In this document: positions 8,877-17,983 of the stretch, piece after piece
Layout: every line of letters starts with the position of its first letter
Position numbering within the stretch: the first letter of the stretch is position 1
Assembly: GCF_000347635.1 (NCBI RefSeq)
Contig: NC_020514.1
Location: forward strand, 3,038,001 to 3,102,000
Reading direction: 5' to 3'
Origin: Paraglaciecola psychrophila 170
GTDB taxonomy: Bacteria > Pseudomonadota > Gammaproteobacteria > Enterobacterales > Alteromonadaceae
Length of the DNA stretch: 64,000 bases
The notes under the pieces: generated by a model
Database searches by the model: none
Told to the model about the DNA's origin: nothing
What the model saw: the letters and a program-made list of their open reading frames with translations, nothing else
Made by a program: the position numbers and the translations under genes

Positions 8877-9232
8877 TCTGATTTTTATTAAACTCTCCCC
8901 CATGATTGCTAGACACTCTCAAAGGTGTTTGGCTGAATCAATTAATCACTAACGAGAATCTAATCACCAACAGATCTTCGCATATTCTCAAATAAGCAGA
9001 TTACCCGTGTCCGCCTAGGATCTAACTTCAGTTTTTTATAGCCCTAAAATACTCATTGATAATGCATAGCCCAGTTCATTATGGATAAAGATTATAGGCT
9101 GTTATAATCATTGGTTAATTGTTACGTGGACCATATATAGTCTCTGCTTCAAATGTATTCGCAGATCCGGGAATAACTTCTGGTGGAAAAGTTAGATGTA
9201 GTACCAAAATCTAAAAGCTAAGTCCAGAGCAA
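8877..9232. other. Gene-free stretch upstream of the decayed PAS-GGDEF-EAL gene
   Basis: No convincing open frame on either strand. A TATAAT-like sequence occurs near 9101-9108, but with no clear -35 partner. In-frame similarity to a PAS-sensor lead-in (LSPEQ just before the Met at 9233) suggests the pseudogene once began further left. Otherwise nothing recognised. Confidence 0.4.
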
Positions 9233-11359
9233 ATGGCATTAGTTATTAGCGCCGCAGATATTGCTATATGGGACTGGGAAATAGTAAGTAAAGAATTAAT
9301 TTGCAATGAGCTATGAGCACAAATCATTGGTTACAGTTTATCAGAATTGCAGCCGTTAACGTTTGAAACATGGTCTAACTCCGTCCACTTAGACGACATC
9401 GAAAATGCGACGTTATTACTCTAAGAACATTGGCTAGGTAAGGCTGAAGTCTACGAAACAGAGTTCAGAATGAAACATAAGTTAGGACACTATGTTTGGA
9501 TTTTGGCCACGGGGAAAGTCATTGAATATGACCAAAATTCATCACCTCGAAGAATGATCGGTACACATATTGATATTACCCAACGAAAACGTGAGGAGCA
9601 GGAATTAGTCACTACCTCTCGTCTTCTCGACCAGTCACAAAAAATAGCCAAGGTTGGAGGGTGGGAGTTAGATATTCTTTCTGGCAATTTATTTTGGACC
9701 GCTGAAACCTACCGCATACATGAAACCACGCCCAAGAATTTAATCCTAGTGTTGATGCGGCGTGAGTTATTTTTTACCTGATTCAAAAGATAAGATTGAA
9801 AATGCACTAGCCGCTGCAATGATTCAAGGTAAAAGTTATGATCTTGAGCTAGAAGCCTACACCACTAAAGGACGTTTGATTGACATTAGAACAACAGGTG
9901 TTGTGACAATGTAGAACAAAAATCCAGTCAAATTAACAGGCATATTCCAAGATATTAGTGAGCAAAAGGCAAACCAACGAAGGCTAGAAAAATCGAATCA
10001 TAAATTGGCACAGCTCAACGAAGTATTAAAGAAAAATGCGTATTATGATGCCCTAACGGGATTACCAAATAGAAATCTCTTAGCCAATAGAATGCAACAG
10101 TGTATTAGCAACAATAAACGCCAACAAAGTCATATTGCGATAGTTTTTATGGATTTAGATGGTTTCAAGGAAATTAATGATCTTCATGGTCATAGTTTTG
10201 GCGATGATTTATTATGTTTTATTGCACAAAAAATTAAACTTTTAATGCGCGAAGACGACACATTGGCCCGTTTTGGTGGCGATGAATTTGTGATGATCCT
10301 AGATAATCTTAACTCACCTGACGATTGTCTTTTAATCCTACGACAAATACTTGACTCAGTATCGAATATCCAATTCATTAACAACAAATCAGTTAAATTA
10401 TCAGCCAGTATTGGGCTCACTATTTACCCTCAAGATAATAGTAATTCAGATCAACTTATAAGGCATGCGGATCAAGCGATGTATATCGCTAAACAATCTG
10501 GAAAAAATTGTTTAGCGATATATTTGATGTTGCAAAAGATGTTGCTGTAACCAATCAGTATGAAGAAATAGAAAATATCCGCTGCGCATTTAAAAATGAT
10601 GAATTTGTACTTTATTATCAACCCAAAATTAATATGAGAACGAATCAAATTGTTGGATTAGAAGCACTTATTAGATGGGATCATCCTCAAAAAGGTATAT
10701 TACCTCCAGCAGCATTTTTGCCCGTAATCGAGCAGAACACGCTCTTAATTGAGTTAGGTGAATGGGTTATTAAGGCAGCTCTAAATCAACTTAGTAGCTG
10801 GTCTAAGTCAGGAATAGAGATGCCTATCAGTGTCAATATTAGTCCATTACAACTACAACAAACAGATTTTGTGGATCGCCTTACCCTAATATTTAAAAGT
10901 CACCCGCACTTTAAAGCGGGACAAATAGAATTTGAAATATTAGAAACCAGTGCCTTAGATGATATAAAAATAGTAAAAAGTGTCGTTGAAAAATGTCATG
11001 AATTGGGAGTCGTTTTTTCAATAGATGACTTTGGAACCGGTTATTCGTCATTAACTTACCTAAAAAAATTACCCACTGAATATCTTAAAATAGACCGTTC
11101 CTTTATCCGATATATGCTGACTGACCATGATGATCGCTCTATTGTTATGGGTATAATTCAATTGGCTAAAACGTTTGAAAGAACCGTTATCGCTGAGGGA
11201 GTAGAAACAATCGCACATGGTGAAAAATTATTGACTCTAGGGTGCAAGTTGGCACAAGGATTTGGTATTTCTAAACCGATGCCCGCTAAAGAATTTCCAG
11301 GATGGTTAGGCCATTGGACGCACAATAATGAGTGGCAAATCCTCAGTGACCCAGAATAG
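9233..11359 (+). pseudogene. Decayed PAS-PAC-GGDEF-EAL cyclic-di-GMP regulator
   Basis: The pieces line up into one protein of about 700 residues. A first PAS domain begins near 9233 (ALVISAADIAIWDWE). A PAC segment (GHYVWILATGK ... GTHIDITQRKREEQE) ends near 9600 and a second PAS/PAC runs to about 9975. A GGDEF domain (YDALTGLPNRN; FGGDEFVMI at 10272-10300) and an EAL domain (EALIRWDHP; DDFGTGYSS; AEGVET) follow to 11359. Breaks: in-frame TGA at 9314-9316, TAA at 9422-9424, a frame change near 9735-9780, TAG at 9912-9914 and a frame change near 10510-10550. Catalytic motifs of both output domains are still intact, so decay looks recent. Separate translation of the GGDEF or EAL half cannot be excluded. 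Confidence 0.88.
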
Positions 11360-11382
11360 TTATAAAATTATTATCCAAAATA

Positions 11383-11427
11383 AACCAGTAACCCAAATTA
11401 AATGCTTATACATACAGGTTACTGGTT
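11383..11427. terminator. Bidirectional terminator-like hairpin
   Basis: AACCAGTAACC (11383-11393) and GGTTACTGGTT (11417-11427) form a perfect 11-bp stem with a 23-nt loop. It lies between the convergent ends of the EAL pseudogene and the WS/DGAT gene. No strong T run follows, so efficiency is uncertain. Confidence 0.5.
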
Positions 11428-11457
11428 AGCCTTATCTGGGATTGAAGTATTATATAT

Positions 11458-12864
11458 TTACGTTTTGCCTTTATTTTGCATTAATCCCTGCAGATAAATT
11501 CCTCCCTTGATACCATCCATTGCAACATCTATATATTCGGCAATTTTTTCAATATCGGGAATCGTATCTCGACAAGCCATTAGTCCAAAATCGATATCAT
11601 CACAATAACTCACCACTGTAATATTCAGTGACTGGCCATCAATTAATACAGATAAAGGATAGGTTGCTTTTAGCTTTGCTTGGCCAAAATACAACGGTTT
11701 CCTAGGACCAGGGACGTTGGATATAGTCACGTTTGCAACAGGTGGTAATAAGTTGGTCATATTAAGTTGATTCATCACTGCAACCAAGCCCTGAGCAATC
11801 ACCGCAAAACTAGTAGCAGCATCCGCAGAAACCGAGCCAAGTTCTTCTTTTGCATCTTTGGTTGAAGCACCAATTTTGGTTAAGCGAGTCATGGTGTCGG
11901 GTTCGTCAGTGGCCAGATTAGCTGTAACATAGGTAATTTGATTACCTGTACGATTCATCTGTCTCACCGAAACGGGTACCGAAGCGATTAAAGATTTTTT
12001 GGGTAATGCCCCCTTATCTTGCATATATTTACGCAAAGCCCCAGAACACAATGCCAATACCATGTCGTTAACGGTCGCATTAGCTTGTTTACCAATGCTC
12101 TTGAGTTCTGTTAACGAAAGTGATTTTACTGCAAAACGCCGAGCACCTGTGATCGGTACATTAAAAATCGATTTCGGAGCAGTGAAAGGCACCGGAGAAG
12201 TATTTTTACTGATACCTGTGGCTTTTAATCCTTGCCCCCAAAACATTTTTGATAAGTCCTGAACCATGCTTGCTCTGTCTTTTACTTGAGCAGCCAAGTT
12301 AGCTGTTTTTTCGCTTAAGCTTATTGAATTCTGAGAACGAGGTATTAAGTGTTTTTTCAGACCAGCCCAAGGGGCCCTCACCTCATCTTGACCCGATAAA
12401 CTAAAACACTCTTCCATCAATTCGATACCCCCCATGCCATCAATAGCGGCATGATGCATCTTCATGTAAAGAGCAAACTTGTTTCCTTCAAGGCCTTCGA
12501 TTAAATGAAATTCCCATAAGGGCCGTTCTCTATCCAACAGACGACTGTGTAGGCGTGAAGCTAGTTCTAACAAGTCAGCCATTCTACCGGGTTTAGGCAG
12601 CGCTGAATGGCGAACATGGTAGTGAATATCAAAGTGTTCATCTGTTACCCAACTTGGCAGTTTACCGCTGCTAACATGGCTTAACTTTTGATTAAAAGGG
12701 GGCCCTGCAGGTTGGACTTCTAATTTGTCCATTAAATCCCGAGGGAAATTACCCTTGTATCCTTTAGGTATTTCAAAAATCGCCAGACTGGCGACGTTGA
12801 CGGGGGTGGTCTGCTTTTCTAAAGACAGAAAAGCAAGGTCGAGCGCACTTAATTTATTTGACAT
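11458..12864 (-). CDS. Wax ester synthase/diacylglycerol acyltransferase (WS/DGAT)
   Basis: A 468-residue acyl-CoA-dependent acyltransferase of the WS/DGAT family. The active-site motif HHAAIDG (about residues 134-140) matches HHxxxDG. The conserved early pattern LSALDLAFL and the C-terminal NVPGPRKPLYF are also family hallmarks. It esterifies fatty alcohols or diacylglycerol to make storage wax esters or triacylglycerol, usually at the inner-membrane face. It stands alone between a c-di-GMP pseudogene and a small S4 gene, with no partner fatty acyl-CoA reductase in view. Length is normal for the family and the reading frame is intact. Confidence 0.93.
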   Translation of the reverse strand: MSNKLSALDLAFLSLEKQTTPVNVASLAIFEIPKGYKGNFPRDLMDKLEVQPAGPPFNQKLSHVSSGKLPSWVTDEHFDIHYHVRHSALPKPGRMADLLELASRLHSRLLDRERPLWEFHLIEGLEGNKFALYMKMHHAAIDGMGGIELMEECFSLSGQDEVRAPWAGLKKHLIPRSQNSISLSEKTANLAAQVKDRASMVQDLSKMFWGQGLKATGISKNTSPVPFTAPKSIFNVPITGARRFAVKSLSLTELKSIGKQANATVNDMVLALCSGALRKYMQDKGALPKKSLIASVPVSVRQMNRTGNQITYVTANLATDEPDTMTRLTKIGASTKDAKEELGSVSADAATSFAVIAQGLVAVMNQLNMTNLLPPVANVTISNVPGPRKPLYFGQAKLKATYPLSVLIDGQSLNITVVSYCDDIDFGLMACRDTIPDIEKIAEYIDVAMDGIKGGIYLQGLMQNKGKT

Positions 12865-13047
12865 TGGAATAACCTACAAAATTCCTAATGTAAGACTATA
12901 CAACGAAACTTATAAGCTTTTTTGATAATTCTACCTAGCTCAAAATTTTAGCATCAATAAACATTTATATTTTACAGTATTAAAATTGCGAATGAACTGA
13001 ATAACGGTGGAGAAAATCCAGTTTATTAGCGAATATATGGACATTCT

Positions 13048-13064
13048 GCCGCTTAATAAGCGGC
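13048..13064 (-). terminator. Short hairpin downstream of the S4-domain gene
   Basis: GCCGCTT/AAGCGGC form a 7-bp stem around an AAT loop, 77 bp beyond the S4 gene stop. No T run follows on either strand, so this is a weak terminator candidate or another structured element. Confidence 0.3.
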
Positions 13065-13140
13065 GATATGGGAAGCCTCAGAATAATCTTATAATAATGA
13101 CGAAAATGATTATGTTGTTAAATTTAGATACCGACCTGAC

Positions 13141-13392
13141 TTAACTGATAAAAGGTTTTATTTCCTGCTTCAATACTATTTTAAATTGCTGATTTTCAAA
13201 TTCGATAATATCGCCAGATATAATTTTTTTACGCCTTCTGGTTTCAACATCACCATTAACTAATACTCGGCCATCATCGATGGCCACTTTAGCTTCACCG
13301 CCGCTGGAAACTAGAGCTTCGAATTTTAATAACTGATACAGAGCAATGGGCTCGGCATATATTTCAATATTTTTCATGGGTAAAGTTTCCAT
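13141..13392 (-). CDS. Small S4-domain RNA-binding protein (YbcJ type)
   Basis: An 83-residue protein that is almost entirely one S4 RNA-binding fold: YQLLKFEALVSSGGEAK followed by VLVNGDVETRRRKKI, where the basic cluster contacts RNA. It resembles E. coli YbcJ (about 70 residues), whose exact RNA target is not established. Two starts are possible: ATG at 13392, or the sixth residue at 13377, which fits the YbcJ length better. Neither has a strong ribosome site. It is monocistronic as far as can be seen. Confidence 0.82.
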   Translation of the reverse strand: METLPMKNIEIYAEPIALYQLLKFEALVSSGGEAKVAIDDGRVLVNGDVETRRRKKIISGDIIEFENQQFKIVLKQEIKPFIS

Positions 13393-13772
13393 TTATCTTT
13401 GTAACCTTATTTAATGTAATTCACCTACCGTATCTGTATAAACTCAAAATATATACTTTAATCAATAGGTTTTAGAAAGCTTGTAGGTAGACCTTTATTG
13501 TAGCCAAACTAGTTTATTTTTAATCGCGGCTTAAAAAACAGGTGAAATACTGAGCATTAATAAACAGACGATAACAAACACCACGCTAATTCAAAACAGC
13601 TACGCATCCACTGATTTTCAATAAAAACCATTTGGGCCTAGAATCTCATATCAATATGCAGCAAAAATACTGATCCTTATAACTAGGTAACAAGTAAGTT
13701 TAGATCACAAGCGCGTAAAGGTTATAATGATTTCGACTTTTACTTAACCAATTCAACAAATGAGCTGTATAG
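13393..13772. other. Divergent intergenic region with a -10 candidate
   Basis: 380 bp without a gene, between the divergent S4 and GST-N genes. TATAAT at 13723-13728 is a good -10 for the gene starting at 13773, but the -35 region (13700-13705) is poor. AGATCACA just upstream resembles half a CRP site, too little to call. Nothing else recognised. Confidence 0.35.
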
Positions 13773-14144
13773 ATGAAATTATTGATTAATATTATTCGTA
13801 ACCTGTTAGGTGGCCTTATTGCTGCCATTGATTTTATCACTCGTGGTTCAAAACTGAAACGTACTCAAGAAGCTCAAGAACAAGTAACTGTGGAGCTAGA
13901 GAAACTCTCTTTGTATCAATTTTTTGCTTGTCCATTTTGTATAAAAACACGCAGAGCAATGTATAAGTTAAATTTGCCTATGGTAAAACGTAATGCCTCA
14001 GAAGGCTCTCCTTATCGTGATGAATTATTACAAGGTGGTGGGAAAATTCAAACGCCATGTTTACGTATTGAAAAAGATGATTCTGTAGAATGGTTGTATG
14101 AATCTTCTGCGATCATCAGTTATCTTGAAAAGCGTTTTGTTTAG
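13773..14144 (+). CDS. Membrane-anchored glutaredoxin/GST N-terminal domain protein
   Basis: A 123-residue protein. An N-terminal hydrophobic helix (IIRNLLGGLIAAIDFI) is followed by a short charged linker and a thioredoxin-like domain with ACPFC near residues 51-55, as in glutaredoxins and GST N-terminal domains. ESSAIISYLEKRF near the C-terminus is the glutathione-binding beta4-alpha3 region. It lacks the helical C-terminal GST domain, so a thiol-disulfide or glutathione-dependent reductase role is more likely than classical GST chemistry. The substrate is unknown. It converges on the ycaQ remnant with only 12 bp between them. Confidence 0.75.
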   Translation: MKLLINIIRNLLGGLIAAIDFITRGSKLKRTQEAQEQVTVELEKLSLYQFFACPFCIKTRRAMYKLNLPMVKRNASEGSPYRDELLQGGGKIQTPCLRIEKDDSVEWLYESSAIISYLEKRFV

Positions 14145-14156
14145 AACACTGGTCAC

Positions 14157-15219
14157 TTATAACACTTGCAGGCGTTGTTTGACGTCTGCTTGACTTTTAT
14201 TTGATTGATTTATGACACCCGAAAGTTTACGTACTTCTATAACCTCGCCCTTATAAAACTGCACAAAAGCATTGAGTGTTGGCTTTAGTATCTCAATAAA
14301 CTCATATACCTTAGCGGTCTCAAGATGCAAATTTTGGATATGCAAAACATGCGTTTACGGTCAATTTTGGTATCCAAACGCCCTACAAACTCCGATCCCC
14401 TTACCAGTGGTAGGCTGAAATACCCGGATTGACGTTTTGCTGGTGGCACATAACACTCAATTTGGTAATCAAAGCTAAATATTTGTGATGGTCGTTTACG
14501 CTGGATCACTGCATCATCAAAAGGTGACAGGATATTAACTTGATGCCGATTAACGGACTGTTTGAGTAAATTAGTTACGTTGGATAGTCCATAATCAAAT
14601 AACGTTCGAATTCTTTGGCTATTGACATTGTTGTGACTATACATGAAGGCAATACTCGCTTAATTAGGTCATAGACTTTTTGAAACACTATTCGCTCAGC
14701 TAACATCAACTCACCTTCTATAAAGAGTTGTTCTAGGGTGACTTTGTCTGGTTTCCAATCCCGGCATCCACTGCCTCTTTGGGTGCTGTTTTGTTCAAAG
14801 TCTTTGGCCCGTAATGGGCCTTCTTGTTGAATTCTTCGCAACACACGCTTTTCAGCAACAGGGGTTTTATCGCGCCAATGTTTTTCATCCGCCGTTATTG
14901 TGTGTTTCTTTGGAAGTGAAAAGCGGTAATCTTACATCAGTAAATAAGCGGCAGCATGATATCAGTATTCAAATACCTGCTTCTGCATTAAAAGTTTATC
15001 TATAAAATTAGCTTGATAGTTATTTATGCGACCCCACAAGCAATGGTGATGTGCCCGTTGAATAACAGAAATAGAGTCTATTTGAATATAACTTAAATGT
15101 TTAATAGCCGCATTTGCGCCTTCGACACCTTGCCCAAAGACATTGCTTGTATGCAGTCCTTGACTGATGAGGGCGAGTTTGCATGCTTGTTTAGGCGTTA
15201 TCTCAGGCAACTGTAACAT
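14157..15219 (-). pseudogene. ycaQ: Decayed ycaQ (AlkZ-family DNA crosslink glycosylase)
   Basis: Four fragments in different minus-strand frames match successive parts of the YcaQ/AlkZ winged-helix glycosylase family. 15219-14962 is the N-terminus (IDSISVIQRAHHHCLWGRI). 14844-14575 covers the middle (GPLRAKDFE; DWKPDKVTLEQLFIEGELM). 14644-14285 has ILSPFDDAVIQRKR and ECYVPPAKRQSGYFSLPL. 14345-14157 is the C-terminal end. In-frame stops, frame changes and apparent loss of internal sequence separate them. The intact protein unhooks interstrand crosslinks. In E. coli ycaQ sits between lpxK and ycaR; here the remnant lies beyond kdsB and an SDR gene. Confidence 0.85.
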
Positions 15220-15304
15220 AACGAAACACGCTGCTGTCTTTATCTAAAAATAAAAAAGTAACCTTAGCGTTCATACATAGCTCTTACACTCTTTACCTTT
15301 CGTA

Positions 15305-15967
15305 TTACCAAGGCAAAACTTCACCATTTGAATGCCAGAAGGTGCCTGTATTACCCAGATTCAATTCTTCTATACGCTGGATTAATCGCTCAACCGCAAC
15401 AGCAGCAGAAATATCGCCACTATAATTCACCATCTCAGTTTGAACATGACCTGGATGCAATAAAGCAACAGCCACTTCTTGCTCTTTCAAATCATGGGCC
15501 AATGATACGCCTGCAATATTTAATGCGGCTTTAGACATGCGATAACCGTAATAACCACCAGAAGTATTGTCTGTTACTGAGCCCATACGACTAGTTATCA
15601 TAGCGACTTTTGCACCTTTAACCAGTTGTTGCCTCAGCATTTGAGTCACCATCAAAGGCCCAATAGCATTGACTCTAAACTGATATTCAAGGGTCTTGAC
15701 TGACATATGTTCTAAGGTTTCGTTAGCAAACACACCTGCGTTGTTGATCAACAAATCTATTTTTAAGTCGCTCAATGTAGGTAGGATTTTTTCTAAACAT
15801 TCTGGGCTACTCACATCGACTTTATCAATCACTTTGGCGTCAGATTGACTAAGCTCATCGCTAGTATTGCGGCAAAGAGCAATTACTTTGTCACCTTTAG
15901 CCAAATACTGTTTTACAAACTCTAATCCAATGCCACGATTGGCTCCGGTAACAACTACAGTTGCCAT
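15305..15967 (-). CDS. SDR-family oxidoreductase
   Basis: A 220-residue short-chain dehydrogenase/reductase. The cofactor loop TGANRGIG is at residues 7-14, followed by NNAGVF and the catalytic YRMSK (about residues 142-146), with ITSRMGS supplying the Ser. It is closest in style to the C-factor/CsgA-like SDRs of unknown substrate. It begins 9 bp downstream of kdsB on the same strand, so it is probably the last cistron of the msbA-lpxK-ycaR-kdsB unit, placed ahead of the ycaQ remnant. The reaction cannot be assigned. Confidence 0.85.
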   Translation of the reverse strand: MATVVVTGANRGIGLEFVKQYLAKGDKVIALCRNTSDELSQSDAKVIDKVDVSSPECLEKILPTLSDLKIDLLINNAGVFANETLEHMSVKTLEYQFRVNAIGPLMVTQMLRQQLVKGAKVAMITSRMGSVTDNTSGGYYGYRMSKAALNIAGVSLAHDLKEQEVAVALLHPGHVQTEMVNYSGDISAAVAVERLIQRIEELNLGNTGTFWHSNGEVLPW

Positions 15968-15976
15968 ACAAACTCC

Positions 15977-16732
15977 TTATTTGTGATTAGCTAATAACCT
16001 AGCTAAATCTTCTGGTGTATCGATGCCAATAGGCGGTGTAACTCTGGCTTCCTGCACATGGATTTTTTCACCATGCCATAAGACCCGAAGTTGTTCCAAG
16101 GATTCAATTTGTTCTATACCAGATGGAGACATATTCACGTATTGTTTTATAAATCCTGCTCGATATGCATAAATACCAATATGCCTAAAATAAAAATCAC
16201 CTATCTCATCAATGCTGTCTGAATCAAGAAAACGCGCCCTGTCGTAAGGGATCGTGGAGCGAGAGAAATACATAGCATAACCTTGCTTATCCATCACCAC
16301 CTTGACGGTATTGGGATTAAAGGCTTCTTCAACATCGGTGATCTTAACCGCTAGTGTTGCCATTTCAGCTTGCTGATGATTATGTAAGTTTTCAGCCACT
16401 TGCAGGATATTTTCAGCAGGAATAAAAGGTTCATCACCCTGCACATTCACCACCAATTCGTGGGACAACATGTTTTGTAAATCGACTACTTCAGCTAGTC
16501 TTTCGGTGCCTGATTCGTGGTGCGCGCCTGTCATGCAATATTTGCCACCAAAGTCATCAACTACTTTGGCGATCCTGACATCGTCGGTGGCCACTAAAAT
16601 ATTGCTTGCCCCTGATTCTTGAGCACGCTCGTATACATGTTGCACCATGGGTTTGCCTTGTATTTCTACTAAAGGCTTACCGGGAAATCGTGTAGACGCA
16701 TATCGCGCAGGGATAATGACACTAAATTGCAT
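15977..16732 (-). CDS. kdsB: 3-deoxy-manno-octulosonate cytidylyltransferase
   Basis: A 251-residue CMP-Kdo synthetase, which activates Kdo with CTP for lipopolysaccharide inner-core assembly in the cytoplasm. The N-terminal nucleotide-binding segment [16 protein letters not shown] is diagnostic. It is followed by [16 protein letters not shown] and RSTIPYDR, all conserved in KdsB. Full length and undisturbed. It follows ycaR by 32 bp, the same order as in E. coli, consistent with a shared LPS operon. Confidence 0.97.
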   Translation of the reverse strand: MQFSVIIPARYASTRFPGKPLVEIQGKPMVQHVYERAQESGASNILVATDDVRIAKVVDDFGGKYCMTGAHHESGTERLAEVVDLQNMLSHELVVNVQGDEPFIPAENILQVAENLHNHQQAEMATLAVKITDVEEAFNPNTVKVVMDKQGYAMYFSRSTIPYDRARFLDSDSIDEIGDFYFRHIGIYAYRAGFIKQYVNMSPSGIEQIESLEQLRVLWHGEKIHVQEARVTPPIGIDTPEDLARLLANHK

Positions 16733-16764
16733 AATTAAATCTCTTCAATAAAATTAACCAACAT

Positions 16765-16974
16765 TTAACTCTGGTTACTTTTTAACAGTAGTTCCATTTC
16801 TTCGCTAGACACATGTTTGGCTTCTGACTCCAACAACACGGGTATATTTTCTCGAATTGGATAAACCATACGATCGAATTTACAGATAAGTTGTGCCTGT
16901 TTATCTTGGTACAATAATTTACCTTTACAAACTGGGCAGGCTAAAATATCTAACAATTTTTTATCAAAGGCCAT
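16765..16974 (-). CDS. ycaR: Trm112-family protein YcaR
   Basis: A 69-residue Trm112/UPF0434 protein: [14 protein letters not shown] at residues 7-20, then [11 protein letters not shown]. It carries a CPxCK pair but not the four cysteines of a full zinc ribbon. In eukaryotes Trm112 activates methyltransferases; the bacterial role is unclear. Its ATG overlaps the lpxK stop (TAATG at 16972-16976), which implies translational coupling. Confidence 0.93.
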   Translation of the reverse strand: MAFDKKLLDILACPVCKGKLLYQDKQAQLICKFDRMVYPIRENIPVLLESEAKHVSSEEMELLLKSNQS

Positions 16975-17983
16975 TATTTTCTCTTATTTTGTTTTTTATC
17001 TGCAACCACTTGCTTTAACTTTTGCAAAAGTTGCGATTCAAATTGTGCGGTTAATCTAGCACTAACAGGTAAATACCAACAATCATCATGTGCTATCAAG
17101 GTACATTTTACGGCATCTTTTTCTGTCATGATCACGGTTCCGCTAGGAATATCTTTTTTACTAAAGGCATGATGATCAACAAAACTGATTTGCTCCTTTA
17201 GCTTAACTTGTTTTTTTCTAACAAGGAAAAGAAACGTTGCGGGTTACCTATAGCCGCCATTGCTGTGACGGGCAAAGACAAATCGTTTATCGATAAACTT
17301 TTATTAGGGTATTTAACGTTAATCAATCTGCCAGCTTCCAGTGACATTAAATACTCACCATTTGTGACTGAACCACCATTTAATACTAAAAAATCAACCC
17401 TATCTAAACGCCACGAACCTTCGCGCAGTGGGCCTGCAGGTAATAAAAGTTTATTGCCACAACGCCTTTGTCCATCCATCACAACAATTTCAATGTCCCT
17501 ATTTAAAGCATAATGTTGCAAACCGTCATCACAAATAATCACATCACATTCATGTGTCTCAACTAGTTTCAACGCCCCTCTTGGGCGAATAGGATCAACG
17601 ACTAATGGGCAGTTGATATGCTGACGCATCAATATAGCCTCATCACCCACCCTATCGACTTCGCTGATGTAGTCTACCGACATAGGATAAGTGACATTTT
17701 TTCCGCCATAACCACGGCTTAATACTCCAGGGTGATATCCTGCTTGCCTTAATCGCTTAGCCAAATGCACGACTAATGGCGTTTTCCCATTACCACCGAC
17801 ACTGGTGTTACCCACTACAATAACTGGCACAGAAATATCAACTGAAGGTTTGATCTGCAATCGAAATAACATTCTTCTTAAGCTTGATAATACCCAAAAC
17901 AGTGCGCTTAACGGTAATAACAAAATGATTACAGGCCAATGATACCAACTCGGTGAATACCACATGTTGTCAATCCAACTCAC
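16974..17983 (-). CDS. lpxK: Tetraacyldisaccharide 4'-kinase LpxK, coding frame interrupted at an A AAA AAC heptamer
   Basis: LpxK phosphorylates the lipid A disaccharide 4' position at the inner membrane. It has one N-terminal membrane segment ([18 protein letters not shown]), the P-loop [13 protein letters not shown] (about residues 56-68) and DDGLQHYAL. The frame stops at 17198 after [12 protein letters not shown], but family sequence continues in the -1 frame ([22 protein letters not shown]) to 16974. The switch falls on seven A (17211-17217 on the complement) reading gaA AAA AAC. Total length is one base short of a multiple of three. Either a base is missing, or a -1 ribosomal shift makes the roughly 336-residue enzyme. 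The GTG start overlaps the msbA stop by 4 bp (GTGA). Confidence 0.85.
17211..17218 (-). other. A AAA AAC slippery heptamer inside lpxK
   Basis: On the coding strand the codons are GAA AAA AAC, so the heptamer is in the X XXY YYZ phase needed for -1 frameshifting. The -1 frame is the one that continues LpxK. A TAA follows shortly in frame 0. No convincing downstream hairpin or properly spaced upstream Shine-Dalgarno stimulator was seen. Confidence 0.4.
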
